Source: a virus. Taken from it: a stretch of DNA of 33,894 nucleotides. Positions 1-8,856 of the stretch are shown here, one piece after another; position 1 is the first letter of the stretch; each line of letters opens with the position of its first letter. The notes beneath the pieces are model-generated. The model was not told the DNA's origin. It saw nothing but the letters and a program-made list of their open reading frames with translations, and did not search any database. Location: the IMG/VR virus record IMGVR_UViG_3300010885_002037, positions 1-33,894 of that record. One strand, 5' to 3'. The position numbers were made by a program, and so were the translations under genes.

Positions 1-99
1 CTGCTAAAATGAAGGCAGAAACAGATGCGAAGCTGGCTCAAATGCAGGATCAAATGGCCGCTATACTTGCCGCTGTTGGTGAAAAGAAAACCCGTAAAC
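1..99. repeat. Terminal direct repeat, left copy (circular join)
   Basis: These 99 bases are identical to 33796-33894. The reading frame that runs off the right end continues in frame here and stops at 126-128, so the repeat marks the closure of a circular or circularly permuted molecule. It is not a repeated gene. A length of exactly 99 bases is typical of assembler overlap at a k-mer size, which I infer is the cause. The unique circle is 33,795 bp. Confidence 0.93.
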
Positions 100-128
100 C
101 CAAGACGGTAGCCACAGAGGAAGCCTAA
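1..128 (+). CDS. 3' end of the post-capsid conserved phage protein (continues from 33273)
   Basis: This is the C-terminal part of the 216-aa protein that starts at 33273 and crosses the join. The frame enters at base 3 (GCT AAA ATG) and ends with TAA at 126-128. The piece encodes an Ala/Lys/Gln/Met-rich helix followed by a basic stretch (EKKTRKPK) and an acidic end (TEEA). This looks like the end of a coiled coil. The gp4-like gene starts one base after the stop. The left edge is partial only because the circle was cut here. Confidence 0.9.
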   Translation, partial: AKMKAETDAKLAQMQDQMAAILAAVGEKKTRKPKTVATEEA

Positions 129-129
129 T

Positions 130-1032
130 ATGTCATCCACCATGCTCCAATTGGTTCAGCAAGTAACCGCTGAACTGAACTTAGCCGTTCCCACTTATGT
201 AGTCGGAAACACAAGCCAAGACGTTCAACAGATTCTTGCGCTTATGAACCGTGCTGGGTATGACCTAATTAAGGAGCATGACTGGCAAGCATTAGAGGTC
301 GAGTATCGTTTCTATACAACCGCAATAACCACAACCTGTGACACTATCGACAACACTTACGATCTGTTAAATGTTGCCGATACCACAGGTTTGGACAGCA
401 ATTATTCCATCGTTGGGACATCCATTCCCCAAGATACCTACGTTTCAAGCGTTACAGGATCAACCGTAACAACCACCCAATTAGCGTCTGCAACCAGCGT
501 TGGTGGAACAGTGACTTTTAGTAGAACTATATATCCTCTACCGCCTGATTACGAAACCATTACGGATAACACCCACTGGGACAAAACGAAACATTGGCAA
601 ATGTTGGGGCCTGTAGACGCTCAACAATGGCAGTGGCTTAAATCAGGTTATATCTCAACAGGGCCACGTGTTCGTTGGCGTATTCTTGGCAATGAGTTCC
701 AAATATGGCCGCCTTACAACACTCAAGAATATCTAGGCTTTGAGTATCGTTCCAAAGGCTGGGCAAGAAGCGCATCAGGCGAGGTTAAAAACAGCTTTAC
801 AGCCGATAGCGACACAACCGTTCTTGATGACTCCATTGTTGCCATCTTAACTAAGCTTAAATACTTCCAAATTAAGTCGTTTGACACCACTTCCTTGTAT
901 CAGGACTATGTCCGTTATTTGAACGTGGCTAAAGCCAACGACAAAGGCTCTGCTACCCTATCTTTTGCTCCATCGCCAAGTGCTGTGCTTATTGGATGGG
1001 CAAATATCCCTGATACTGGCTATGGCAGTTAA
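130..1032 (+). CDS. Head-tail connector / tail accessory protein, P22 gp4-like
   Basis: The 300-aa protein opens with a helical region (residues 1-60, ending EHDWQALEVEYRF) that I associate with podoviral connector or tail-accessory proteins. A beta-rich centre and an aromatic C-terminal half follow. Its place immediately before the gp10-like gene and shortly after the coat module is where P22-type phages encode the ring under the portal. There is no signal peptide or membrane segment. It starts one base after the preceding stop and ends two bases before the next ATG, so it is tightly packed in the late operon. P22 gp4 is about half this length, so the role is inferred mainly from position and the N-terminal pattern. 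Confidence 0.6.
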   Translation: MSSTMLQLVQQVTAELNLAVPTYVVGNTSQDVQQILALMNRAGYDLIKEHDWQALEVEYRFYTTAITTTCDTIDNTYDLLNVADTTGLDSNYSIVGTSIPQDTYVSSVTGSTVTTTQLASATSVGGTVTFSRTIYPLPPDYETITDNTHWDKTKHWQMLGPVDAQQWQWLKSGYISTGPRVRWRILGNEFQIWPPYNTQEYLGFEYRSKGWARSASGEVKNSFTADSDTTVLDDSIVAILTKLKYFQIKSFDTTSLYQDYVRYLNVAKANDKGSATLSFAPSPSAVLIGWANIPDTGYGS

Positions 1033-1034
1033 TC

Positions 1035-3035
1035 ATGGGCGTAGCTAAAAAGTTTTCAGCAACGACCACATCAGTACCTGCGCCTATAGGAGGTTGGAAC
1101 GCCCGTGATTCGCAAGCAAACATGGCTCCGATGGATGCGGTTCAACTGGTTAACTGGTTTCCAACACCAACCGATGTGACGATGCGTAAAGGCTGGACAC
1201 AGGTTAGCCTTTTGACCTCGCCAACTCCTGCCGTAGCGATCAGCACGATCACTCATGTAAGCAATATTGCAACGCTGACTGATATTTCAGCGCATGGTCT
1301 TGCAACTGGCGATCAGGTGGCTATTTCAGGATGTATTCCAACCGCATATAACGGTGTTTTCACCGTAACCGTGCTAAACAGCACCCAATTTACCTATGCG
1401 ATGGCTTCTGTTCCTGCAAGCAACGCAACAACAATTGGCTCTTATGAGGTAGGTATTGATACCCCAATCAATACTTTGATGAATTACACCGAAGTTGGCA
1501 CTTATAAGCTATTTGCCGCTGCTGGTACTACCATTTATGAAGCCAAAGCAAACCCAGCCGTTAGGGTGTTTACAGGCATTCAAAGCGATAAACTGCAATC
1601 AGTCAATATTACCAACACAGGCGGCCATTATTTGGTGGCTTGCAACGGTGTCGATCCTGTGATGATCTATGATGGCACACGATGGTTTTATGTGGCAACC
1701 ACTACAACCGCTCAAACTATCAGCACAATTACGCACGTTGGGGCTGTAGCAACGGTTACAACGGCTTCTGCTCATGGATTGGTGACCAACAACCGTGTCA
1801 CAATCACTGGGGCAACGCCAACAGAATATAACGGCACTTATGTCATCACAGCAACAGGCGCAAATACCTTTACTTATACGATGGCATCAACCCCAGCCTC
1901 CAACGCAACCGTTGTGGGCGCATATACAACCGTTGGTATTACAGGCATAAACAGCAATAAGTTCATCAACGTGAACTTGTTTAAAAACCGCCTGTATTTT
2001 ACTGAAAAAGACAGCTTAAACGCATGGTATTTGCCTATTGATGCTATTGGCGGTGCAGCTTCACCCCTATATTTTGGTGGAATTGCCCGTAATTCAGGCT
2101 ATTTGCAAGCAATGGGTACTTGGACATTGGATGCTGGTCAAGGTGCTGATGACTATGCCGTATTCGTTACTTCTATGGGTGAAGTGATAGTTTATAACGG
2201 TACAGACCCTGATAGTCCTGATACTTGGGCTTTAAAAGGCGTATGGCAACTGGGACAAACCTTTAACCGTAGGTGCTTTTTTAAATGGTCAGGCGATTTA
2301 TTGCTATTAACGCAAGATGGCCTTGTGCCTTTGGCTTCTGCCCTGCAATCTAGCCGCCTAGACCCCCGTGTAAACCTGACAGACAAGATTTACTATGCTG
2401 TAAGCCAAGCGGCAACCCTGTATTTTGCTAATTTTGGCTGGCAAATTAACTACTTTGCCTCTGAAAATATGCTGATCTTGTCGATTCCTACCAGCGTGGG
2501 AATGGAACAGTTTGTAATGCATACGATCACCAAGTCATGGGCACGGTTTACAGGAATTCAGGCTTATTGCTGGGAAGTTTCAGGCGATAACGATATGCAT
2601 TTTGGTGGCGATGGCGTTGTTGGCACGTTTTATTCCAGCCTTTCAGACAACGGCACAAACATCACAGCGACAGCACAACAGGCTTATTCATATTTTGACA
2701 GCGCAGGTCAGCTTAAACGTTTTATGATGGTTCGCCCAATCCTGCAATCAACAGGTGGTGTTCCATCGGTGCTTTGCGGTCTATCGGTGGACTTTGATAC
2801 ACAAAGCCAGCTTGGAAACGTGAACTTTAACCCAAGCGCACTGCAAGACGGTGTGTGGGACGCATCACGTTGGGATCAAGCAAACTGGTCAGGCGGTCTT
2901 ATTACTACTAAAATATGGCAGGGCGTGACAGGTTTAGGCTTTGCAGGATCAATTAACTTAAACGTGGCAAGCCGCAATATTGAGTTGCATTGGGCATCAA
3001 CCGATTATGTAATGGAACGAGGTGGCGTACTGTAA
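1035..3035 (+). CDS. Packaged-DNA stabilization / tail protein, P22 gp10-like
   Basis: The 666-aa protein begins with the pattern PAPIGGWNARDS...QLVNWFPTP...RKGW, which I recognise from podoviral gp10-type proteins that plug the portal and help bind fibres or spikes. Two related inserts of about 73 residues lie at about 68-139 and 228-300. Each has ISTITHV, then SAHGL, then YNG, F.YAMAS or FTYTMAS, and PASNAT. They resemble the small beta-barrel repeats that databases label FCCH-like in phage proteins. The remainder is beta-rich with many Asn, Gly and Trp residues, as in a beta-propeller, and no membrane segment is seen. The next gene's ATG overlaps the last base of the TAA stop, giving TAATG coupling. 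Confidence 0.65.
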   Translation: MGVAKKFSATTTSVPAPIGGWNARDSQANMAPMDAVQLVNWFPTPTDVTMRKGWTQVSLLTSPTPAVAISTITHVSNIATLTDISAHGLATGDQVAISGCIPTAYNGVFTVTVLNSTQFTYAMASVPASNATTIGSYEVGIDTPINTLMNYTEVGTYKLFAAAGTTIYEAKANPAVRVFTGIQSDKLQSVNITNTGGHYLVACNGVDPVMIYDGTRWFYVATTTTAQTISTITHVGAVATVTTASAHGLVTNNRVTITGATPTEYNGTYVITATGANTFTYTMASTPASNATVVGAYTTVGITGINSNKFINVNLFKNRLYFTEKDSLNAWYLPIDAIGGAASPLYFGGIARNSGYLQAMGTWTLDAGQGADDYAVFVTSMGEVIVYNGTDPDSPDTWALKGVWQLGQTFNRRCFFKWSGDLLLLTQDGLVPLASALQSSRLDPRVNLTDKIYYAVSQAATLYFANFGWQINYFASENMLILSIPTSVGMEQFVMHTITKSWARFTGIQAYCWEVSGDNDMHFGGDGVVGTFYSSLSDNGTNITATAQQAYSYFDSAGQLKRFMMVRPILQSTGGVPSVLCGLSVDFDTQSQLGNVNFNPSALQDGVWDASRWDQANWSGGLITTKIWQGVTGLGFAGSINLNVASRNIELHWASTDYVMERGGVL

Positions 3036-3466
3036 TGCGTAAGGTTACGACTGAAAATCAAGACTATTTAAGAGCGTGGATCAGTGGCGTTTTAGGCATT
3101 AAGTTTGAACCAAATACGATGTGTATTGGTCAAGAAATAGATGGTGAAATTGGCGCAGTGGTTGCATATACAAACTTTCAGGACAAATCCTGTTGTATGC
3201 ATCAGGCGGCAATAGCACCCAATTGGATTAGTAAAGATTTGTTGTGGGCGTGTTTTGATTACCCCTTTAATAAACTTGGTGTTAAGGTTATACTAGCGAC
3301 AGTGGCTTCAACCAACGAAGAAGCCTTAAAGTTAGACCGACACCTCGGTTTTGTTGATAAAGCGTATATCGAAGATGCCCATACCGATGGGGATTTAGTT
3401 ATATTAGCAATGAGGCGTGAGAACTGTCGATGGCTCGACATCAACGCCCCGATAAAAGGAGCATGA
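3035..3466 (+). CDS. GNAT-family N-acetyltransferase-like protein
   Basis: This 143-aa protein starts at the ATG that overlaps the upstream stop (TAATG). A longer in-frame reading from 2990 would bury its start inside the gp10-like gene, so I reject it. The layout fits a small acyl-CoA-dependent GNAT fold: an N-terminal helix, strands with GEIGAVVAYTNF at about residues 37-48, then the segment NKLGVKVILATVASTNEEAL with LDRHLGFV near residues 78-104. The last segment resembles the usual GNAT motif of a neighbouring Asn and a 'LGF' turn. A classical Q/RxxGxG/A acetyl-CoA loop is not clear. Many podoviruses carry such a gene among their tail genes; the substrate is unknown. It is not a virion protein by any visible feature. 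Confidence 0.6.
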   Translation: MRKVTTENQDYLRAWISGVLGIKFEPNTMCIGQEIDGEIGAVVAYTNFQDKSCCMHQAAIAPNWISKDLLWACFDYPFNKLGVKVILATVASTNEEALKLDRHLGFVDKAYIEDAHTDGDLVILAMRRENCRWLDINAPIKGA

Positions 3467-3467
3467 T

Positions 3468-4949
3468 ATGGGTGGCGGTGGCGGTTTATTAAGTCCAATT
3501 ACAAATGCGTTGTTTGGGTCACCCCCTAGCGCACCAGCAGCTCCAAATTACACTGCGGCAGCACAAGCTACGGCATCGGGCAACTTAGATGCAGCTCGTC
3601 AAGCGACTGCGGCTAACCGTGTAAATCAGGTTACTCCTTACGGAAACCTTGATTACGCTATTACAGGCTCTGATCCATACGGAAACCCTACTTGGACAGC
3701 TACTCAGTCTTTAAGCCCTGACCAACAACAGCTTTACAACATGGATATTGCCACAAGCAAAGGCTTGGGTAATCTTCAACAGCAAGGTCTTGGATATGTT
3801 CAAAATATGTTGTCAAACCCGTTTAGCACAAGCGGTTTGCCAAATATTCAAAGCAATGTAAACAACCCAAATATGCAACAGCTTACAGGTCAGGCTAATT
3901 TGCAGACCGTAGGACAAGGCCCACAATTTAATCAGATTGGCAATCCATCACAACTTCAAACTGGTTTAGAAAATCAAGGCATGGCAGGCTGGGATAAAGC
4001 GTCTAATTTGCTGATGCAACGTTTACAGCCACAAATGGACATTCAGCAAAAGTCTTTAGATGCAAAGCTGGCTAATCAAGGCATTGCCTCAGGAACTGAA
4101 GCCTATAACCGTGCCAAAGCTTCTCTTGGAATGCAACAGAATGACTTGTTAACCCAAGCGCAAGTGCAAGCACAAGGCATTGGTCAGAACTTGTTTAATC
4201 AATCATTGCAAGGCGGTCAGTTTACTAATCAAGCCCTTACCCAGCAAAATCAAAACCAGCTGGCTAACACTGGGTTTAATAACCAAATTGGTCAACAAGG
4301 ATTTCAGAATCAATTGGCGCAACAAGCGGCTAATAATCCTGCATTGCAACAAATGTATAGCAATCAGCAAGGTCAACAGCAAGCTAACAATGCTATTGCA
4401 CAACAGCAATTTGCTAATCAAATGTCCAATGCTGGTCTTGCCAATCAAGCGCAACAACAAGGCTTTAATCAGCTTTCTTATATGCGTAATGAACCGCTTA
4501 ATACCCTTAATGCGGTGCGTTCAGGATCACAGGTTACTGGTGCAAACTTTGTAAACCCAGCACAACAAGCCACAACCACAGGTGCAGATTACCTAAGTGC
4601 GGCTCAAGCGCAGGGACAATACAATCTTGGCACATACAACGCTCAACAAGCGGCACAGGCAAGCGCAAATCAAGGCTTGATGGGTCTAGGCGGTACGTTG
4701 GGTGCTGCGGCTATGTTGGCTCCTGTTGGAACATTCTCAGATATTCGCACTAAGGAAAATATCGTTAAGGTTGGCATTCTTGAAAATGGCTTGCCTGTTT
4801 ACCTATATGAATACAAGCCTGAATTTAAAGCCGAAGCTGGTGAAGGTAAATTCTTGGGTGTTATGGCTCACGAAGTTGAAGAGGTTATCCCTGAAGCAGT
4901 TATCACACGTCCTGATGGCTACAAAATGGTGGATTACGCAAAATTATGA
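3468..4949 (+). CDS. Gln/Asn-rich virion protein with C-terminal S74 intramolecular chaperone domain
   Basis: A good ribosome site (AAAGGAG) precedes the ATG. The 493-aa protein has a Gly-rich start, then about 350 residues very rich in Gln, Asn and Ala, often as GQ, NQ or QQ. The last 71 residues (from about 423) form a peptidase S74-type domain: SDIRTKENI followed by LYEYKPEF, GVMAHEVEEVIPEAV and VDYAKL. Ser424 and Lys429 have the spacing of the Ser-Lys self-cleavage dyad of endosialidase chaperones. The domain stops right after DYAKL and lacks the usual trailing helix. S74 domains normally trimerise and then release fibre proteins. Here the cargo looks more like an internal or ejection protein than a beta-helical fibre. 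The next gene overlaps by ATGA. Confidence 0.75.
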   Translation: MGGGGGLLSPITNALFGSPPSAPAAPNYTAAAQATASGNLDAARQATAANRVNQVTPYGNLDYAITGSDPYGNPTWTATQSLSPDQQQLYNMDIATSKGLGNLQQQGLGYVQNMLSNPFSTSGLPNIQSNVNNPNMQQLTGQANLQTVGQGPQFNQIGNPSQLQTGLENQGMAGWDKASNLLMQRLQPQMDIQQKSLDAKLANQGIASGTEAYNRAKASLGMQQNDLLTQAQVQAQGIGQNLFNQSLQGGQFTNQALTQQNQNQLANTGFNNQIGQQGFQNQLAQQAANNPALQQMYSNQQGQQQANNAIAQQQFANQMSNAGLANQAQQQGFNQLSYMRNEPLNTLNAVRSGSQVTGANFVNPAQQATTTGADYLSAAQAQGQYNLGTYNAQQAAQASANQGLMGLGGTLGAAAMLAPVGTFSDIRTKENIVKVGILENGLPVYLYEYKPEFKAEAGEGKFLGVMAHEVEEVIPEAVITRPDGYKMVDYAKL

Positions 4950-5431
4950 GCATAAAAGACGAATTACTCAAATACTTCAGTCAGTTTCAAGACTCTACTG
5001 GTGGTTATGGAATCAACCCACAGCCACAAGGACAGCCTAACTCTCAAAATCCGTTAAGCCCACCCGATCAAACTGCCAGCAATTATGGCAAGCTAAACCC
5101 ACAAATAAATCCTATGGGAACAGGCGGCATTAATCAGTTAGATACTATGCAAAACGCTATGTTTAACCCTATTGATGCAAGTAAAGCTTTTCAACCTTTA
5201 GCACAAAACCCTACAAAAACTGAAGGTATAAGTGATATGGGTAAACAGCTTATAGCTAAAGGTATGAGTTCTTTAGGTGGTGGCAAACAAATGGCACAAC
5301 CTGCTTTAAAAATAATTAATGCACAACAGGCGTTTGCACAGATGCCTGATGCAACACAGCCTCAACAAGTTCAGGAATTTAAACCTGAACAAATGGCTAT
5401 GATGTTAAGGAGAAAACATGGCGGCTTATGA
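4946..5431 (+). CDS. Putative internal virion protein, Gln/Pro-rich
   Basis: This 161-aa protein has no recognised domain. Residues 1-20 look helical (DELLKYFSQFQ), residues 25-75 are low-complexity Gln/Pro/Asn, and the C-terminal half is Met/Gln-rich and helical, ending in basic RRKHGGL. Its start overlaps the upstream stop (ATGA) and its end overlaps the next start by 14 bases, so it is translated with its neighbours. It lies between the S74 protein and two larger ejection-like proteins. That position suggests a small virion or injected protein, which is an inference from order only. Confidence 0.6.
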   Translation: MSIKDELLKYFSQFQDSTGGYGINPQPQGQPNSQNPLSPPDQTASNYGKLNPQINPMGTGGINQLDTMQNAMFNPIDASKAFQPLAQNPTKTEGISDMGKQLIAKGMSSLGGGKQMAQPALKIINAQQAFAQMPDATQPQQVQEFKPEQMAMMLRRKHGGL

Positions 5432-6809
5432 TTACGGCAGTTATCTGCCACCTGAACTGGAACTGCAAAAACAGCAGTTAAACCGTCAGCAAGAAATGGC
5501 TAAAGCTTTGCTTGCTCAAGGTCAGCAAATGTCGCAAGGCCCAGCTGGTCAAATGGTATCTGGAAATTATGTTGCAAACAGCCCATTGCAAATGTTAAAT
5601 GGCCCTATTAATCAATTGGTAGGTGCTTGGTTGTCCAATAAAGGCGATGAATCTTCCACCAAGCTTGCCAATGCTCTGCGTGAGCGTGAAATATCCGATA
5701 TTAATCAATATAACGATCTTTACAAAGGTCGTGAAGCAACTCCTGAGGTTCGTACTGAAATGGCAGGGCCATACGGTGCAAACGTTGGCGAAGGCTTAAG
5801 CGTTCCTAAACCTGAAGCAGTTATGCCAGCCAAAGCCGCAGTTGCCGCTAATCCTGAACAAGCTAACCTGTTTGCCGCAAGTTCTTATTCTCCAATCCTG
5901 CGTCAAATGGGTGTTAAACGTCTTACTGAAGGCCCTAAATGGGAAAAAGCAGAAATGCCTAATCCTGATGGAAGCGTTAGAACTGGTTGGGTTAACTACA
6001 ATTCACCTGATCCAAGAACAACCTTTGTTGAGGGTGGCACTAAACCTGCTTATAACTCTTTGGAAGCCGCTCGTTTCACTTATGAAACTGGTATGGCTCC
6101 TCCAAGTGGCGCACCAAGATCGTATGTGCAAAACCCACCAGTAGTAGGCGGTAATGCTCCTGCCGTAGCTGGCGCACCTTATGTTGGTGGTGTTGCTCCT
6201 AGTGGTGGCGCACCTGCTATGCCATCAGTCGGTGGTATGCGTCCAAGCGGAATGTCACCTGCTGCCGCAAATGCCGCAAGCAAAGAAATCTTTGTTGACA
6301 AAGCCAAGCGTCAAGCTGAATATGCAGAGCAAGCACCTGCCGCTATCGAGGCTATGAATCAAACTGTTAAAAATATCAATGGTTTGATCGGTGATGCACA
6401 AGTAATTAAAAATCCTAAAACTGGCAAAGAAGAAGTTAAATACGGTCAAATTGAGCCACACGCTGGATTTAAGAGCGCAGTGGGCGCACCTACCTTATCT
6501 AGCGGTTTTGGCGTTGCTGGCTATCTTCCTGCAACCGATACGACAAACTTTAAAGAGCGTCTTGAGCAAATCAAAGGTGAGACTTTTTTGCAAGCGTACA
6601 ACACCCTCAAAGGTGGCGGTCAGATCACCGAAGTTGAAGGTGCAAAAGCTACTGCTGCCCTTAATCGCATGAGCAAGTCACAGTCTGAGGTTGAGTTTAT
6701 TAAAGCGGCACGTGAGTTTGAAGAGAACATTCAAAAAGGCATGGAAATTGCTCGTAAACGTGCAGGTATGCCAGCGCAAGCTAATACAGGGACTTGGAGA
6801 GTTAAATAA
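5418..6809 (+). CDS. Putative internal / DNA-ejection virion protein
   Basis: The 463-aa protein begins with YDYGSYLPPELELQKQQLNRQQEMAKALL, a helix start common at the head of internal podoviral proteins. A Pro/Gly/Ala-rich linker at about 215-290 (repeated APSGGAP and PSVGG motifs) joins it to a helical C-terminal third containing the pattern IKGETFLQAYNTLKGGG and ITEVEGAKATAALNRM. I recognise that pattern from predicted phage structural proteins of unknown mechanism. A start site with AAGGAGA eight bases upstream supports the ATG. The last base is shared with the next gene's ATG (TAATG). Size and place match the P22 gp7/gp20/gp16 ejection group, but sequence relation is not demonstrated. 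Confidence 0.6.
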   Translation: MAAYDYGSYLPPELELQKQQLNRQQEMAKALLAQGQQMSQGPAGQMVSGNYVANSPLQMLNGPINQLVGAWLSNKGDESSTKLANALREREISDINQYNDLYKGREATPEVRTEMAGPYGANVGEGLSVPKPEAVMPAKAAVAANPEQANLFAASSYSPILRQMGVKRLTEGPKWEKAEMPNPDGSVRTGWVNYNSPDPRTTFVEGGTKPAYNSLEAARFTYETGMAPPSGAPRSYVQNPPVVGGNAPAVAGAPYVGGVAPSGGAPAMPSVGGMRPSGMSPAAANAASKEIFVDKAKRQAEYAEQAPAAIEAMNQTVKNINGLIGDAQVIKNPKTGKEEVKYGQIEPHAGFKSAVGAPTLSSGFGVAGYLPATDTTNFKERLEQIKGETFLQAYNTLKGGGQITEVEGAKATAALNRMSKSQSEVEFIKAAREFEENIQKGMEIARKRAGMPAQANTGTWRVK

Positions 6810-8575
6810 TGGCTGAGAAAGAATATACAGTCGTTGCCCCCGATGGCAAAGAAATCACCTTAATTGGCCCTACTGGGGCTAGTCAAGAGGAGATCATTGC
6901 ACAAGCCCAGCGTTTGTATAAAGAGCCAAAAGCCGCTCCTGTTGCGCCTGTGGAGCAAGTTTATGCTCCTAAACCCGTAGAAAACCCAGTATGGGAGTCT
7001 ACTGGCGGTGGTGCGGCAATGGGTCGACCAAGACAAGTCGATAGAACCAACGTACAAGCCGAGCCACGCCCTTTAGAGTCAGCATTGGCTGGCGTTACCA
7101 AAGGTGCTGTAATAAACCCCGTGTTGGGCGTTACACAGCTTGCTACGGGGGGTCGTGTTGGTGGCCCTACTGCTGAAAGATACGCACAAGAGGCAGAACC
7201 TTACAAAAAAGCCGCTCCTGAAGCCTTTATGGGTGGTGAGATTGTGGGTTCAGTATTGCCAGCCGCCCGTGTAGGTGGTGCTATAGGGCAAATCCCATCG
7301 TTTGCCAAAGCAATGCCAGCCGCTACCCAAGCTGTTGCCAGTGTTGCCCCTAAATTAGCCCCTTTAGCCGCTCCTATTGCTCAAAGTGCAGGATATGGTG
7401 CTGTTTCTAGCGCATTAAGCCCTGATGAATCAGGCGCAACGGGCAATGAATTGTTGGCAAATCGCCTTAGAAACATGGCTACAGATACCGCAGTTTCAGG
7501 CGCAATTCCCCTAGCAACCCCAGTTATCAAAGAAGCTGGCAAATATGGCGGTAAATTGCTGGCTGAATTATTAGGACAAACAACAGGCGTTGGTGGCTCT
7601 TCTGTGGGTCAAGCCGCAAGATCAGGCATGGAGCGCAATCCGCAGTTTATTGAAAATCTGCGTGGTGATGTATCAGCTAAAGACGTTCTTGAGTCCGCTC
7701 AAAGCGGTATGCAATCATTGGCTCAAAAGCGCAATGAAGCGTATCAAAAAGGCTTTGCTTCTACTAAGGCTAATCAGGTCTTTTTAGACTTTGCTCCGAT
7801 TGAGGACAAGTTTAAGAGCGTGGTTGATAACTTTAATGTTAAAGGTGTGGGTGGCGTTCAAGCTTCTAAAGTTGGCCCTGACACCATGAAAGACGTTAAT
7901 CAGATTCAAGCCATCTTGGGCGAGTGGAAGTCTAAGCCTGAACTGCATACAGCAGAAGGTCTTGATGCGTTAAAACGCAGGGTTGATGACCTATATCGCA
8001 ACGATATGACTAACGAGGCTAAAAGCGTTCTTACTCAAACCCGTGGCGCAATCAAAAACACCATTGTTTCTCAAGACAAAAATTATGCAAAAACCATGCG
8101 TGATTATGAGAAAGCCCGTGAAGTTGAGAAAGAGATTGAGGACGCACTTGGAACTGGCAAACGTAAGTCGGTGGACTCTGCCATTCGCAAGCTTCAGTCC
8201 GTAACCCGTAATGATGCCAACACAAGCTATAGCTATCGACAAGAACTAGCTGATCTGCTTAAGAAAGAGACAGGCGTTGATATATTTCCTGCATTAGCTG
8301 GACAAGCTATGAGTGCCAAGTTTCCACGTGGTATTCAAAAGTTTGTGCCTACTTTGACAGCAGGTGCAGGAGCGGCAAACCCAGCGTTATGGGCAACCCT
8401 ACCTTTGCAAAGCCCACGCTTGGTCGGTGAGGCTGCATACGGTGCTGGTCGTGCAGTAGCCCCTATGGTTGATCTTGCAAATTCCGTAAAATTAACTGAT
8501 GAGCAACGCAAGTTGGCAAGATTATTAGAAATCCAAGCGGCACAACAAGCCACAAGAGGAGTGACAAATGAGTAG
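6809..8575 (+). CDS. Large putative DNA-ejection / internal virion protein
   Basis: This 588-aa protein starts with a short beta motif, YTVVAPDGKEITLIGPTGAS followed by QEEIIAQAQRLYKE. I know this pattern as a small N-terminal module on internal virion proteins of environmental phages. An Ala/Pro-rich linker follows, then a region with Gly/Ala-rich, weakly hydrophobic stretches (about 135-230), which could contact membranes. A long charged helical part (about 290-480; for example EKAREVEKEIEDALGTGKRK) and a final Ala/Pro-rich tail follow. No catalytic lysozyme motif is visible. It is the last big gene before the fibre-adaptor and lysis genes. The function is inferred from position and architecture. 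Confidence 0.6.
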   Translation: MAEKEYTVVAPDGKEITLIGPTGASQEEIIAQAQRLYKEPKAAPVAPVEQVYAPKPVENPVWESTGGGAAMGRPRQVDRTNVQAEPRPLESALAGVTKGAVINPVLGVTQLATGGRVGGPTAERYAQEAEPYKKAAPEAFMGGEIVGSVLPAARVGGAIGQIPSFAKAMPAATQAVASVAPKLAPLAAPIAQSAGYGAVSSALSPDESGATGNELLANRLRNMATDTAVSGAIPLATPVIKEAGKYGGKLLAELLGQTTGVGGSSVGQAARSGMERNPQFIENLRGDVSAKDVLESAQSGMQSLAQKRNEAYQKGFASTKANQVFLDFAPIEDKFKSVVDNFNVKGVGGVQASKVGPDTMKDVNQIQAILGEWKSKPELHTAEGLDALKRRVDDLYRNDMTNEAKSVLTQTRGAIKNTIVSQDKNYAKTMRDYEKAREVEKEIEDALGTGKRKSVDSAIRKLQSVTRNDANTSYSYRQELADLLKKETGVDIFPALAGQAMSAKFPRGIQKFVPTLTAGAGAANPALWATLPLQSPRLVGEAAYGAGRAVAPMVDLANSVKLTDEQRKLARLLEIQAAQQATRGVTNE

Positions 8576-8846
8576 AAACGGATCGGGTACTTATACCCTG
8601 CCAGCTGGCAACCCAGTTGTAACTGGAACATCAATTACCTCAAGCTGGGCAAACACAACGCTTTCAGATATTGCTTCTTCATTAACGGGTTCAGTAGCCG
8701 CAGATGGTCAAACCCCAATGACTGGCAATCTGAACATGACTAATAACACAATTGAAAACGTGGCTGACGCAACCGCTATTGGCGATGCCGTTTCCCTTAA
8801 CTTTCTACAAACTGGGACGTACCTAGTAGATTGTGGAACTTTCTAA
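8568..8846 (+). CDS. Short tail-fibre adaptor-like protein (virion-binding N-terminus only)
   Basis: The 92-aa protein has the pattern MSRNGSGTYTLPAGNPV, VTGTSITSSWAN, DIASSLTGSVAADGQTPMTGNLNM and NNTIENVADATAIGDAVS. This is the conserved virion-attachment start of many podoviral tail fibres. In most relatives a long receptor-binding part follows, but here the protein ends soon after VSLNFLQ. It could be an adaptor that carries a separate fibre, or a fibre that has lost its tip. An AGGAG site lies before the ATG, inside the upstream gene, and the two genes overlap by 8 bases. No frameshifted remainder is visible downstream, where lysis genes begin at once. Confidence 0.65.
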   Translation: MSRNGSGTYTLPAGNPVVTGTSITSSWANTTLSDIASSLTGSVAADGQTPMTGNLNMTNNTIENVADATAIGDAVSLNFLQTGTYLVDCGTF

Positions 8847-8856
8847 GGTGGACGTC

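Noticed and set aside
2990-3034. An upstream start for the GNAT-like gene
   Set aside because: It would place 15 extra residues inside the gp10-like gene; the TAATG junction at 3035 gives the better start.
4180-4554. Long frames on both strands inside the Gln/Asn-rich gene
   Set aside because: They are by-products of the CAA/AAT-rich repeats read in other frames, giving Leu/Ile/Lys-rich strings with no domain.
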